This document shows positions 51,444-59,320 of a stretch of DNA of 64,000 nucleotides, piece after piece (position 1 is the stretch's first letter; each line of letters starts with the position of its first letter). Both the position numbers and the translations under genes were made by a program. Where the stretch lies: NCBI RefSeq assembly GCF_025994315.1, contig NZ_BAQE01000005.1, one strand, 5' to 3'. Source of the DNA: Swaminathania salitolerans (GTDB taxonomy: Bacteria > Pseudomonadota > Alphaproteobacteria > Acetobacterales > Acetobacteraceae). The notes below the pieces were generated by a model. It made no database searches. It was not told where the DNA came from and saw only the letters and a list, made by a program, of their open reading frames with translations.

Positions 51444-52208
51444 TCAGCCCGCCAGATAGGCGTCCAGCACCTCACCGGTTGACCCATCCATCCGGATCCG
51501 CCCGTTATCGAGCCAGATCAGCCGCGTGCACCATTGCCGCATGATCTCCGGCTGATGGGACGACATCACCATTGCGTCCGAGCGGGCGACCAGCGCCTCG
51601 AGCCGCTTTTCCGCTTTGGCCAGGAACGTGATGTCGCCCGCCATGAACCATTCATCCATGATCAGAACATCGGGGGTGATTGCCGTAGCCAGGCCGAACG
51701 CCAGACGAACGAGCATACCAGCACTATAGGTCTTGACCGGCATGGCCATGAAGTCGCCAAGCCCGGCAAACTGCGAGACATCCTCGAGAACCTCGCGCGA
51801 GGCGCGACGCCCCAGCCCGTGAAACAGGCACCGCAGACGCACGTTCTCCACGCCGGTCAGCTCCATGTTCATGCCAAGCTGGGTATCGAGCAGGGTGCCT
51901 ATCGTCCCTTCGACACGCACGCGCCCCGAGACAGGCTCGTAGATCCCGGCCAGCGCCCTGAGCAGCGTGGTCTTGCCCGCGCCATTGCCGCCGATCAGCC
52001 CGAGACGCTCGCCATCCTGCATCGAAAAACCGATATCGCGCAGGACCGATACCGTGACCCGGTGACGATCGTCCTCGATCAGGGCACTTCCCGCCCTTTT
52101 CTGGGTGCGCCCTCCGACCGCCGCGGCCATCGATCTCTTCAGGGTGCGATTATCGGCATGATAGACCGGAAAGTCGATGCTCAGGCGATCGACGAGAATG
52201 CGGCTCAT
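51444..52208 (-). CDS. ABC-2 polysaccharide exporter ATP-binding protein (KpsT/Wzt-like)
   Basis: A 254-residue ATPase. Walker A is GGNGAGKTTLLRALAG, the Q-loop region GTIGTLLDTQLGMNMELTGV, the signature KTYSAGMLVRLAFGLA, Walker B VLIMDEWFMAGD and the switch His in MVMSSHQPEIM. The motifs and short length match KpsT/Wzt proteins that export capsule, O-antigen or teichoic-acid-like glycans across the inner membrane. The gene follows the permease gene by two bases. No glycan-synthesis gene adjoins it; the nearest set is at 24.9-29.9 kb. Confidence 0.93.
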   Translation of the reverse strand: MSRILVDRLSIDFPVYHADNRTLKRSMAAAVGGRTQKRAGSALIEDDRHRVTVSVLRDIGFSMQDGERLGLIGGNGAGKTTLLRALAGIYEPVSGRVRVEGTIGTLLDTQLGMNMELTGVENVRLRCLFHGLGRRASREVLEDVSQFAGLGDFMAMPVKTYSAGMLVRLAFGLATAITPDVLIMDEWFMAGDITFLAKAEKRLEALVARSDAMVMSSHQPEIMRQWCTRLIWLDNGRIRMDGSTGEVLDAYLAG

Positions 52209-52210
52209 GG

Positions 52211-53113
52211 TCAGATCCAGTAGGCGATGCGCGCCCGGAAACGGGCAAAGACGAGCGAAGCGCAGATGAGGAGAAGGGCGCTATGCGCCAGAGCGGCCCC
52301 CCACACCATCAGACCCGCACTCTCCCCCAGAAGCGGTGTACGCATGATCGAGAGCAGGGGATAAAACGGATCGAGCAGAAGCCAGCGCCGCATGGGGCCG
52401 ACCAGCTCCGGGCGCCAGATGATCGGCGTGATGAAGAAGAAGACCTGAATCAGAGAGGCCACGATCGGCGGGATGTCGCGAAATCGCGCGCCCAGAAGGC
52501 CCAGACAGAGCATGATCGCCATGCAGTCCACGATCCAGAGCGCCGTAGCAGGCACGAGAAGCCACAGATCGCCCGGAACCACACGGAAAATCAGCAGAAC
52601 GACGACGACCACGGCCGCATTATGCAGCAGGATCAGGGCATTGCGGATAAGGGCACGGCAGGCATAGACGGAAAAAGGCATTCTGCTGGCCTGAATCAGC
52701 CTGCTTTCCTGAACGAAAACCCCTGCGCTTTCGCTGATGACCGTGGAGAGGAACGACCAGAGCACGAGCGAGAGCGAGAGAAAGGGCAGATAGTCGCGCA
52801 AGGTCATATGAAACAGCGTGGCATAGAGAAAGCCGAGCGCTGCGACCATGACGGCAGTGGAGATGGTCAGCCAGAACGGGCCGAGCATGGAGCCGCGATA
52901 GCGCATCCTGATATCGAGCCAGCCCAGCGCAAATGCGAGCGGCAGGAGACGCAGCCCGTCTCTCACATCCCGCCCGGCAGCACGCAGGCCACCGGCAAAC
53001 GAGAGCGGCGCGAGATCGAGCACCGCGCCGCCGGAACCGGATGTCGTCACGCTGCGTGCCTGCGCGCCGGATGCCCCGGCATCAGGTATCTCTGCGTCAG
53101 ATGTCGCCTTCAT
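52211..53113 (-). CDS. ABC-2 polysaccharide exporter permease (KpsM/Wzm-like)
   Basis: A 300-residue inner-membrane protein from the ATG at 53113; the open frame continues upstream but reads non-membrane sequence. After an Ala/Gly-rich cytoplasmic N-terminus, DIRMRYRGSMLGPFWLTIST is the characteristic ABC-2 export motif before the first helix. Six hydrophobic segments follow (AVMVAALGFLYATLF, YLPFLSLSLVLWSFL, ALILLHNAAVVVVVLLIF and others), and PIIWRPELVGPMRRWLLLDP is the matching late loop. It pairs with the ATPase two bases downstream. Confidence 0.92.
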   Translation of the reverse strand: MKATSDAEIPDAGASGAQARSVTTSGSGGAVLDLAPLSFAGGLRAAGRDVRDGLRLLPLAFALGWLDIRMRYRGSMLGPFWLTISTAVMVAALGFLYATLFHMTLRDYLPFLSLSLVLWSFLSTVISESAGVFVQESRLIQASRMPFSVYACRALIRNALILLHNAAVVVVVLLIFRVVPGDLWLLVPATALWIVDCMAIMLCLGLLGARFRDIPPIVASLIQVFFFITPIIWRPELVGPMRRWLLLDPFYPLLSIMRTPLLGESAGLMVWGAALAHSALLLICASLVFARFRARIAYWI

Positions 53114-53293
53114 ATCCCCCGCTCTTCGCTGATCCGTTCCATTTTGCAGCTCTAGCCCGACAGACCGGGGCCTCCAAGAGGGATGTCCACAATAGCCATC
53201 CGCCCGCGGCGACGCGGACAGACACGATCGGGATGGATTTAAGGGCCGCTCCGGGACTATACTCCCCTTTCGAACCGACGGCAGGACCAGATC

Positions 53294-53437
53294 ATGCACG
53301 CTGCCGACTATTTCATGATCGCCTTCGTGATCGTCGCCTATGCGACCGGCCCCCTCCTCGCTGCCTTTCTCGTCAGGCGGATCAACAGATCCGATCTGTT
53401 CGAGCAGGAGGAGCATCAGGGCCGGGAAAAGCGCTAG
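53294..53437 (+). CDS. small single-span membrane protein (47 residues), function unknown
   Basis: ATG at 53294 to TAG at 53435-53437 encodes MHAADYFMIAFVIVAYATGP, a hydrophobic helix continuing to about residue 27, then a basic turn (VRRINRS) and an acidic tail rich in Glu and Gln. CAGGA is placed about seven bases before the start. Codon use follows the GC-rich neighbours. It is divergent from the KpsM-type gene and convergent with the MBL gene. I recognise no family; a small inner-membrane protein is the fair description. Confidence 0.55.
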   Translation: MHAADYFMIAFVIVAYATGPLLAAFLVRRINRSDLFEQEEHQGREKR

Positions 53438-53473
53438 GGCGAAACCGCGTTCCGGGCGGTCGGGGGCGTAATC

Positions 53474-54502
53474 TCAGAACCGGATCGTCATGCCCTGTTC
53501 GGCAAGGGTGAAGACGATGCCGGAGCGATTGCCCTGTTCCAGCTCCGACGCGATCCGGTCGGTCTCCGCCCCGTCCCGTATCGTCGAGGGCTTGATATGC
53601 GAGACCAGAACCGGAAACCCCCTGAGCGAAACGCCCGATCGTTCCTCCAGCATCGAGAGCGATTGCAGCAGCCAGCGTGGCGTCAGATGACCGAACAATG
53701 CCCCGTCCGGTCGGGAATTGTCATAGGAACATTCGATGACGATCCCTTTCAGACGATGCGTTCGCAGAAGCGGCGCGACTTCGTCCCATAATGCTGCGAG
53801 CCTGTTTTCCCCCTTGTCGCGATCCGGACCCGTATCGCCGAGATAGAGCAATGCGTCCTCTCCCGACCGGAGCAGAAACGCCGTCGATTCCACCCCGGCA
53901 TGACTGAGCGGATAGGGCGTGACGCTCAACCCCGTTCCGGGCAGGGACTGGCGCCTGCCTGTGGCGAGCGGATGGTAATGCAGAAGGCCGAGCGCCGGAG
54001 CCGCGCCCTGATCCGCCAGATTGGGCCAGACCCTGTGATTGAACAGATCGTCACGGAAGACGGAAAGGACCGACGGCAAGGCATAGATCGTCTTGCCCGG
54101 ATCCTCAGGAGAGACGGCAAGGAGCCCGGCAACGTGATCGAGATGGGCATGGCTGATCAGATAGGCTCCGACGAGCTGATGCAGCAAAGCGAGGGTGCGC
54201 GCAGTGCCGGGAGCCGGAGCGAGGGCCACATCGTCGAAGGCATGGCGCCGATCGGCGATGGCGAGCCCGTGAAAAACCGTTCCGGCATCGAGAAGAACCC
54301 CCCGGGACGAACCCGTCCTGCGGACCAGATAGGCACTCAGATTGCTCTCATCCAGACCGCCTCGTGCGCCGAGAACGGTCACGGTGAAATCCTGCGCCAT
54401 TGCCGGAGAAGAGAAACATATGCCGAAGAACAGGATAAAAATATTGATCGAACGCAGCAGGAATAATTCCATCGGTCTGTATCGCGTGTATTTATTGTTC
54501 AT
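53474..54502 (-). CDS. exported MBL-fold hydrolase, class II cyclic-nucleotide phosphodiesterase-like
   Basis: About 342 residues from the ATG at 54502, preceded by AGAGAG; ATGs at 54541 and 54472 are alternatives. A signal peptide covers the hydrophobic run LRSINIFILFFGICFSSPAM before AQD. The metal motif ISHAHLDHVAGLL and later LSHAGVESTAFLL, YLGDTG, IVIECSYDNS and VSHIKPS match the class II 3',5'-cyclic-nucleotide phosphodiesterase group (Vibrio CpdP, yeast PDE1). An exported location would allow use of extracellular cyclic nucleotides. It is divergent from the retropepsin-like lipoprotein gene. Confidence 0.85.
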   Translation of the reverse strand: MNNKYTRYRPMELFLLRSINIFILFFGICFSSPAMAQDFTVTVLGARGGLDESNLSAYLVRRTGSSRGVLLDAGTVFHGLAIADRRHAFDDVALAPAPGTARTLALLHQLVGAYLISHAHLDHVAGLLAVSPEDPGKTIYALPSVLSVFRDDLFNHRVWPNLADQGAAPALGLLHYHPLATGRRQSLPGTGLSVTPYPLSHAGVESTAFLLRSGEDALLYLGDTGPDRDKGENRLAALWDEVAPLLRTHRLKGIVIECSYDNSRPDGALFGHLTPRWLLQSLSMLEERSGVSLRGFPVLVSHIKPSTIRDGAETDRIASELEQGNRSGIVFTLAEQGMTIRF

Positions 54503-54630
54503 GTTATTCTCTCTCTTCCCCGTGGCAATGAGGATATCCATGGAATGAACGCCGCCGACAGGACCGGATCATGAAGGCCCTGCCCTCCCGAACCGTCATG
54601 GCGCCCCGTTGCGCACATGTCAGGAGCAAC

Positions 54631-55641
54631 ATGACGCCCGTTATGGGCAAGAGCCGGTCAGGCAATCCGCTGCCCCATTGCGCGATCCGTCGCCTCCTGA
54701 CCTTCATCGTCGCGTTGTCCGGTCTTGGCGGCTGCGACGCAACGCCCCCGACACCGGACGGGCACTGTGTCGTCGAGACGATCGGGCGCATGCCTCTGCG
54801 CAGCCTGGACAATATTCCCGTGGTCGAGGCGAGACTGAATGGGAAACCCGTTCTGTTCATGGTCGATACCGGCGCTTTCAGTTCGGTCCTGTATCTGGAT
54901 GCGACCAGGGATATCGGACTGGATTACACGGGAAAATTTATCGACGCCACCGGCGCGCGCGGCCATGAAACCCAGCAGATCGTTCTGGTCGATACGCTCG
55001 ATCTCGGAACCGGGAAGGATACCGGTCACTATTTCGCCCTGTCGCGATCGTCGCTCCATTCGACCAGGCCGCCCCTCCCTCCTCTCGTCGGACTGCTCGG
55101 CGCCGAGATCCTCCTGTCTTCGGATCTGGTGATCGACATGCCGCATCACGAGATGCAGCTCCTCGGCATGAAACGCTGTCCTTACATCACCCCCTTCTGG
55201 GGCGGTACGGTCCACAGCATTCCGATCACGCTGGACAGGGACGACAACAAGATCCATCTCACTTTCAGGATCGACGGAAGCAAGGACATTCCGGCCATTT
55301 TCGACACGGGGGCCTCGACGACGGTCGTTCCCTTCTATCTCGCCCGCCAGAAGCTGGGGTTATCGCGCAAGGATATTGCCGGAGACAGGAAGAATACCGA
55401 CGTCCATGCGATCGGGAACGGAGAGCTTACGAGCTATCATCACATATTCGATGCGGTAACGCTCGGCGATTTCGTCATCAATCATGCTCGCGTCTCCATA
55501 CTGGAGGAAGACACGCTGGATTACGCCTTGTTCGGCGCCAATTTCCTGAAGAGCACCCGGGTCTGGATCAGTTACAAGGGTGCCATGTACGTCCAGCATG
55601 TTTCGGAGATGCGCGCACCCCCAGGCGCCGCACATCCCTGA
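54631..55641 (+). CDS. lipoprotein with two retropepsin-like aspartic-protease DTG motifs
   Basis: About 336 residues from the ATG at 54631 (AGGAG just upstream); an ATG at 54571 would lengthen the signal region by 20. The lipobox LGGC places the acylated Cys at residue 35 after the hydrophobic LLTFIVALSG. Two active-site-like segments follow: VLFMVDTGAFSS (D79) and AIFDTGASTTVV (D225), each near the start of a half-domain with a later LLGAEILL or LFGANFL hydrophobic-Gly pair. This is a duplicated retropepsin-like fold in one chain, like eukaryotic pepsins but from short bacterial (clan AA) units. It should sit in the periplasm or outer membrane. Substrate unknown. Confidence 0.8.
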   Translation: MTPVMGKSRSGNPLPHCAIRRLLTFIVALSGLGGCDATPPTPDGHCVVETIGRMPLRSLDNIPVVEARLNGKPVLFMVDTGAFSSVLYLDATRDIGLDYTGKFIDATGARGHETQQIVLVDTLDLGTGKDTGHYFALSRSSLHSTRPPLPPLVGLLGAEILLSSDLVIDMPHHEMQLLGMKRCPYITPFWGGTVHSIPITLDRDDNKIHLTFRIDGSKDIPAIFDTGASTTVVPFYLARQKLGLSRKDIAGDRKNTDVHAIGNGELTSYHHIFDAVTLGDFVINHARVSILEEDTLDYALFGANFLKSTRVWISYKGAMYVQHVSEMRAPPGAAHP

Positions 55642-55660
55642 GGCCTTGTTGCGTGGCTGA

Positions 55661-55687
55661 ACGGGGTATCCGGACGGGGTTATCCGA
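55661..55687. repeat. two tandem 13/14-bp units (ACGGGGTATCCGG)
   Basis: ACGGGGTATCCGG (55661-55673) and ACGGGGTTATCCGA (55674-55687) lie just after the retropepsin-like stop, in the convergent spacer with the coiled-coil protein gene. Confidence 0.6.
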
Positions 55688-55787
55688 ACAGGACAGTCGA
55701 GAAGGCCAGCTCACAGGGCCCCTGTCCGGGGAAAGGAACGATTGAGACAGGGGAGACGGGGAGACGCCGCTCCGTTGGAGCCGGTCC

Positions 55788-56354
55788 TCAGTGGAACCAG
55801 CCGGATTCCTTCTTGACGGCCGCCTGACCCTCGAGCACAGCCTGCTCCCCTTTCTTCTCGAGAAGGGTCTTGCTGCCGGCGCTGAGATTGCGAGCGGCAT
55901 CCGCATGGGATTTGATCACGTCGGTTTCCGCATCCTTTTCGTGCAGTTCCCGATCGATGAACTCGTTTTCCCGGGCGATACGGGTCTTGGCCGCCTGAAG
56001 CTTCAGACGGCGCTCCTCCAGGGCGAGGGCACGCATCTGGTCTTCGTAACCCTGATCGCGTTTCTTGTCTGCCGCCGCCGCAGCGGCCGCCTCCCGCGCG
56101 CGGGCGTCTGCCGATCTCTGTCGGGCCGCCGCACGTTTCTCCCGGGCTGCCTTTTCCTGCTTGTAGGCATTGACCTGCGCTTCATAGGCACGCCGATACC
56201 GTTCCTGCTCCTCATGTTCGGCATTGGCCACCGCGCCGATCTGTGCGTCGAGCGCGGTCTGAGCCTGTCCCGGAGCAGCACCAGCGATAAGCCCGGCGCC
56301 GCAGAGCACCCCGAAGCCGACGACCAGACCGAGATTTTTCCAGGGCTGCCGCAT
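55788..56354 (-). CDS. exported Ala/Glu/Arg-rich coiled-coil protein, function unknown
   Basis: A 188-residue protein with a signal peptide (GLVVGFGVLCGAGLIAGAAP, ending GQAQT). The mature part is almost wholly alpha-helical with charged heptads (EHEEQERYRRAYEAQVNAYK, KRAAARQRSADARAREAAAA, LEERRLKLQAAKTRIAREN), predicting a long periplasmic coiled coil. No enzyme motif is seen. It follows the glycine-zipper lipoprotein gene by five bases, so the two proteins are probably made together and may interact in the cell envelope. Confidence 0.75.
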   Translation of the reverse strand: MRQPWKNLGLVVGFGVLCGAGLIAGAAPGQAQTALDAQIGAVANAEHEEQERYRRAYEAQVNAYKQEKAAREKRAAARQRSADARAREAAAAAAADKKRDQGYEDQMRALALEERRLKLQAAKTRIARENEFIDRELHEKDAETDVIKSHADAARNLSAGSKTLLEKKGEQAVLEGQAAVKKESGWFH

Positions 56355-56359
56355 GGAGA

Positions 56360-56872
56360 TCAGCCCGCGTTCTTGCCGGTCGGACAGGTCGCATTGGGCT
56401 GGATCCGCGTGACGTCGGGCGCGGTCTGCACCATGATCGCCTGACCGAGCTTGAACTCGCAGATCTTGCCGACCTGTGCGGAGTTGAAGGTATGACCGTC
56501 CTGCGTGTAGGTCAGCGAGACACCGGCCACCATGACCTTGCCGGGAACGAGAGATCCGGCACCGGCGCCGACACCGGCACCGCCAATTCCGGCCAGAGCG
56601 CCGAGACCCGCCGTTCCACCGACACCCGCGCCGAGTCCTGCACCCAGACCCGCACCGAGAAGGGCCCCGCCGATCTGCGCGGCGCGCTGGTTCTGGGCGT
56701 TGCTGACCTGCACCTTGGCGGGCAGAATCGCGAGAATATTGACGACCTTGGCTTCCTGCCGCGAGTTGACCTGATCGGCCGTATAGGAATCGGCACGGTT
56801 TTCCTCTCCCGGGGTCGCACAGGCGGACAGGGCGAGAACAGACGAGACGCAGAGAACCAGACGGAACTTCAT
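56360..56872 (-). CDS. glycine-zipper outer-membrane lipoprotein
   Basis: About 170 residues from the ATG at 56872 (56887 also possible). KFRLVLCVSSVLALSAC is a signal peptide with lipobox LSAC. A glycine zipper, GGALLGAGLGAGLGAGVGGT followed by more Gly/Ala repeats, lies near residues 65-105, as in SlyB/Pcp/Rcp-type lipoproteins that insert into or brace the outer membrane. A conserved C-terminal domain carries GKICEFKLGQAIMV and two further Cys. It heads a two-gene transcript with the coiled-coil protein, behind an AT-rich promoter region. Confidence 0.83.
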   Translation of the reverse strand: MKFRLVLCVSSVLALSACATPGEENRADSYTADQVNSRQEAKVVNILAILPAKVQVSNAQNQRAAQIGGALLGAGLGAGLGAGVGGTAGLGALAGIGGAGVGAGAGSLVPGKVMVAGVSLTYTQDGHTFNSAQVGKICEFKLGQAIMVQTAPDVTRIQPNATCPTGKNAG

Positions 56873-56994
56873 GTTGGGGACGGCCATTTCAGATGTTGTT
56901 GCTGCGAAATCTGATATGTTCGAATAAAGATTCATCAAATACACAATTCGTCCATATCTATTATTTTTTATATCGTATTAATTATTTTTCCTTT

Positions 56995-57067
56995 GCCCGG
57001 TCTCCCCGCCACGCCGCTTCTGCGGTCCGTCATGGCTTTTCGCATCCCGCGCAGAGCCGGGCATTTT
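56995..57067 (+). promoter_or_regulatory. possible structured leader/attenuator before queE
   Basis: GCCCGG (56995-57000) can pair with CCGGGC (57057-57062), which is followed by ATTTTTT. A small inner hairpin CCGC-TTCT-GCGG is at 57014-57025. The stem is short and the loop long, so this is a weak candidate for an attenuator. I could not match it to the preQ1 riboswitch consensus. Confidence 0.25.
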
Positions 57068-57098
57068 TTCGCTTGCATCCTGCTTCCGGCTCGACGAC

Positions 57099-57749
57099 AT
57101 GCGGTGGATGCCATACGCTGTGAAGGAAATGTTCGCGACACTCCAGGGAGAAGGCGCCCATACCGGCCGCGCCTCGATCTTCTGTCGCTTTACGGGGTGC
57201 AATCTCTGGTCCGGTCGGGAACAGGATCGGCACAAGGCGGCCTGTACCTTCTGCGATACGGATTTTCTCGGTACGGACGGACCCGGCGGCGCGCGTTTCG
57301 AAACGCCGGAAGCCCTGGCTGACGCTCTGGCGCTCAGATGGTACGAAGCGGCGGGCGAGTCGGAGGGGCGCTATGTGGTCTTCACCGGCGGTGAACCACT
57401 GCTTCAGGTCGATCCGCCCCTGATTGCCGCCGTCCATGCCCGGGGCTTCGAGATCGCGATAGAGAGCAACGGAACGCTCGAGGCCCCGGAGGGGATCGAC
57501 TGGATCTGCGTCAGCCCGAAACCCTCGAGCCGCATCGTGCAGCGCTCGGGCCATGAGCTTAAACTGGTCTTTCCCCAGGAGTCCCTTCCTCCCTCGACGT
57601 TCGACTCATGGGATTTCTCGCAGTTCTGGTTGCAGCCGATGGATGGCCCCGATCGCGCCGCCAACACGGCGGCTGCCGTGGCCTACTGCCAGAAGAACCC
57701 GCGATGGCGCCTCTCCCTGCAGACACACAAGCTGATCGGAATACCCTGA
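57099..57749 (+). CDS. queE: 7-carboxy-7-deazaguanine synthase
   Basis: A 216-residue radical-SAM enzyme that rearranges 6-carboxytetrahydropterin to 7-carboxy-7-deazaguanine in queuosine synthesis. It shows the atypical QueE cluster motif C34-x14-C49-x2-C52 (FTGCNLW...ACTFCDTDF), EMFATLQGEGAHTGRASIF near the start and VVFTGGEPLLQ for SAM binding. A second in-frame ATG at 57108 is a possible start. The stop overlaps the queC start by one base. Confidence 0.96.
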   Translation: MRWMPYAVKEMFATLQGEGAHTGRASIFCRFTGCNLWSGREQDRHKAACTFCDTDFLGTDGPGGARFETPEALADALALRWYEAAGESEGRYVVFTGGEPLLQVDPPLIAAVHARGFEIAIESNGTLEAPEGIDWICVSPKPSSRIVQRSGHELKLVFPQESLPPSTFDSWDFSQFWLQPMDGPDRAANTAAAVAYCQKNPRWRLSLQTHKLIGIP

Positions 57750-58450
57750 TGCTTTCAGACGAGACCGCACTCGTTCTCTTTTCCGGCGGCCAGGATTCGG
57801 CGACCTGCCTCGCCTGGGCACTTTCACGGTTTTCGCGCGTGGAAACGCTGGGTTTTGCCTATGGCCAGCGCCACGCCGTCGAGCTCGCCTGCCGCGACCG
57901 CCTGCGGGAGACGATGATCGAGGCGATGCCCGAATGGGCGCCGCGTCTGGGGGCCGATCATACGCTCGATCTCGGCATTCTCGGCGAGATCTCCGAGACG
58001 TCGCTCACGCGCGAGGCCGAGATCCGGATGAGCGATAGCGGATTGCCGACGACATTCGTACCGGGTCGCAACCTGCTGTTCCTCACCTTCGCTGCGACAC
58101 TTGCCGTGCGACGTCATGCCCGTCACATCGTCACGGGCGTGTGCGAGACGGATTATTCGGGTTATCCCGATTGCCGCGACGACACGATCAAGGCGCTTCA
58201 GGTCGCGCTCAATCTGGGGATGGAAGAGCGTTTCGTGCTGCATACGCCGCTCATGTGGCTCGACAAGGCCCAGACCTGGAACCTCGCCGCCACTCTGGGG
58301 GGGGCGCCTCTGGTACGGGCCATCAACGAAGAGAGCCACAGCTGCTATCTCGGCGACCGGACCCACCGGCATGACTGGGGCTACGGATGCGGCACCTGTC
58401 CGGCCTGCGAACTGCGCGCCCGGGGATGGTCGGAGTATATCGATGCTTGA
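57749..58450 (+). CDS. queC: 7-cyano-7-deazaguanine synthase
   Basis: A 233-residue PP-loop ATPase that converts 7-carboxy-7-deazaguanine with ammonia to preQ0. The PP-loop is ALVLFSGGQDSATCLAW (SGGQDS at residues 12-17). The C-terminal zinc-binding site is SCYLGDRTHRHDWGYGCGTC followed by PAC, with four Cys. FVPGRNLLFLTFAATLA and GVCETDYSGYPDCRDD are further QueC segments. The start overlaps the queE stop (TGATG) and the end overlaps queD by eight bases. Confidence 0.96.
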   Translation: MLSDETALVLFSGGQDSATCLAWALSRFSRVETLGFAYGQRHAVELACRDRLRETMIEAMPEWAPRLGADHTLDLGILGEISETSLTREAEIRMSDSGLPTTFVPGRNLLFLTFAATLAVRRHARHIVTGVCETDYSGYPDCRDDTIKALQVALNLGMEERFVLHTPLMWLDKAQTWNLAATLGGAPLVRAINEESHSCYLGDRTHRHDWGYGCGTCPACELRARGWSEYIDA

Positions 58451-58997
58451 GCTGAGTTTTACCCGACGTTTCAGCATGGGACACCGGCTGATTTCCGGCA
58501 GTTCGGAACGCTGTGCGATCCCTCACGGGCATAATGAGTTCGTGACCGTCACGCTGCAGGCGACGCGCCCGTCCCGTCTCGACGGCGCCGGGAACGTGAT
58601 CGTCCCTTTCGCGGACGCAAAGAGGCGCTGGCACGATTTCGTCGATACCCGGCTGGATCACGCTTTCCAGATCTCGTCGCAGGATCCGCTTCTGGACTGG
58701 TTCCGCACGAGGGAGCCGGAACGCATGACCCGGCTCGTGATCACCCCGGGCGATCCGACGACCGAGCTCATGGCCGCCCTTCTCTACGCGAAGCTGGCCG
58801 CATTCCTGCGCGACGACGGAGATATCCTGAGATGCACCTGCCTGAGCCTTGAGGAGACCCCGACGAACACGGTCACGCTGAGCGGAGGGCCCGAGCCCTA
58901 TCTTCCGGTTACGACCGAAGCCGCAACCGGGGCCGATCGCTCCGTCTGGTGGCACAGGGCCGACATGACGATCTCCGATCTCGGTACGGAACTATAA
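58443..58997 (+). CDS. queD: 6-carboxytetrahydropterin synthase, extended form
   Basis: A 184-residue T-fold enzyme making 6-carboxytetrahydropterin from dihydroneopterin triphosphate. The zinc ligands are H14 (FSMGHRL), H28 and H30 (PHGHNE), and the catalytic Cys is C24 (SERCAIPHGH). LDHAF and LSLEETPTNTVTL supply the His and Glu of the site. It is longer than the usual 120-residue QueD, with an added C-terminal segment (residues about 145-184), a form seen in several alphaproteobacteria. It is the last of the three queuosine genes. Confidence 0.9.
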   Translation: MLELSFTRRFSMGHRLISGSSERCAIPHGHNEFVTVTLQATRPSRLDGAGNVIVPFADAKRRWHDFVDTRLDHAFQISSQDPLLDWFRTREPERMTRLVITPGDPTTELMAALLYAKLAAFLRDDGDILRCTCLSLEETPTNTVTLSGGPEPYLPVTTEAATGADRSVWWHRADMTISDLGTEL

Positions 58998-59065
58998 GCC
59001 GGAATATCTGGCCGGACGTCACGCAGCGGAAGACGCATCAGGAAAACATCCGGATGCGCCATGAC

Positions 59066-59218
59066 TCAGGCCGTCTGCGGCCACTCCGGACCGAGAAGCT
59101 GGACATGCACGCGAAATGCGCCGTGATCGTCCGATTTGATCTCGGATTGCGCAGCACGATCGGATCGCGTGTCCCTGATATGGCTCTTGTCCTGGGGGGA
59201 TGTCGACGTCTTGCTCAT
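59066..59218 (-). CDS. small hydrophilic protein (50 residues), function unknown
   Basis: The ATG at 59218 has an ideal AAGGAGA about six bases upstream, which is the main support. The product begins MSKTSTSPQDKSHIRDTRSD and ends HVQLLGPEWPQTA: charged, without a membrane segment, and probably disordered over its first half. Three 16-bp tandem repeats lie 55-103 bases upstream, where a promoter would be. It is convergent with queD. I recognise no family. Confidence 0.55.
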   Translation of the reverse strand: MSKTSTSPQDKSHIRDTRSDRAAQSEIKSDDHGAFRVHVQLLGPEWPQTA

Positions 59219-59272
59219 AACCATCTCCTTTACGACACACCAACAGGGAAACATGGCCTCAATCCGGCGTCG

Positions 59273-59320
59273 CCATGATAAAATGGGGCCATGACAGAAT
59301 GGGGCGATAATGGAATGGGG
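59273..59320. repeat. three tandem 16-bp units (CCATGATAAAATGGGG type)
   Basis: CCATGATAAAATGGGG (59273-59288), CCATGACAGAATGGGG (59289-59304) and CGATAATGGAATGGGG (59305-59320) keep an exact 16-base period. They lie upstream of the small ORF at 59066-59218 and could be protein-binding iterons, or one more spacer repeat locus. Confidence 0.75.

Noticed and set aside
56995..57067. preQ1 riboswitch before queE
   Set aside because: The AGGTTC...CTA...A-rich preQ1-I pattern is absent; kept only as a weak structured leader.
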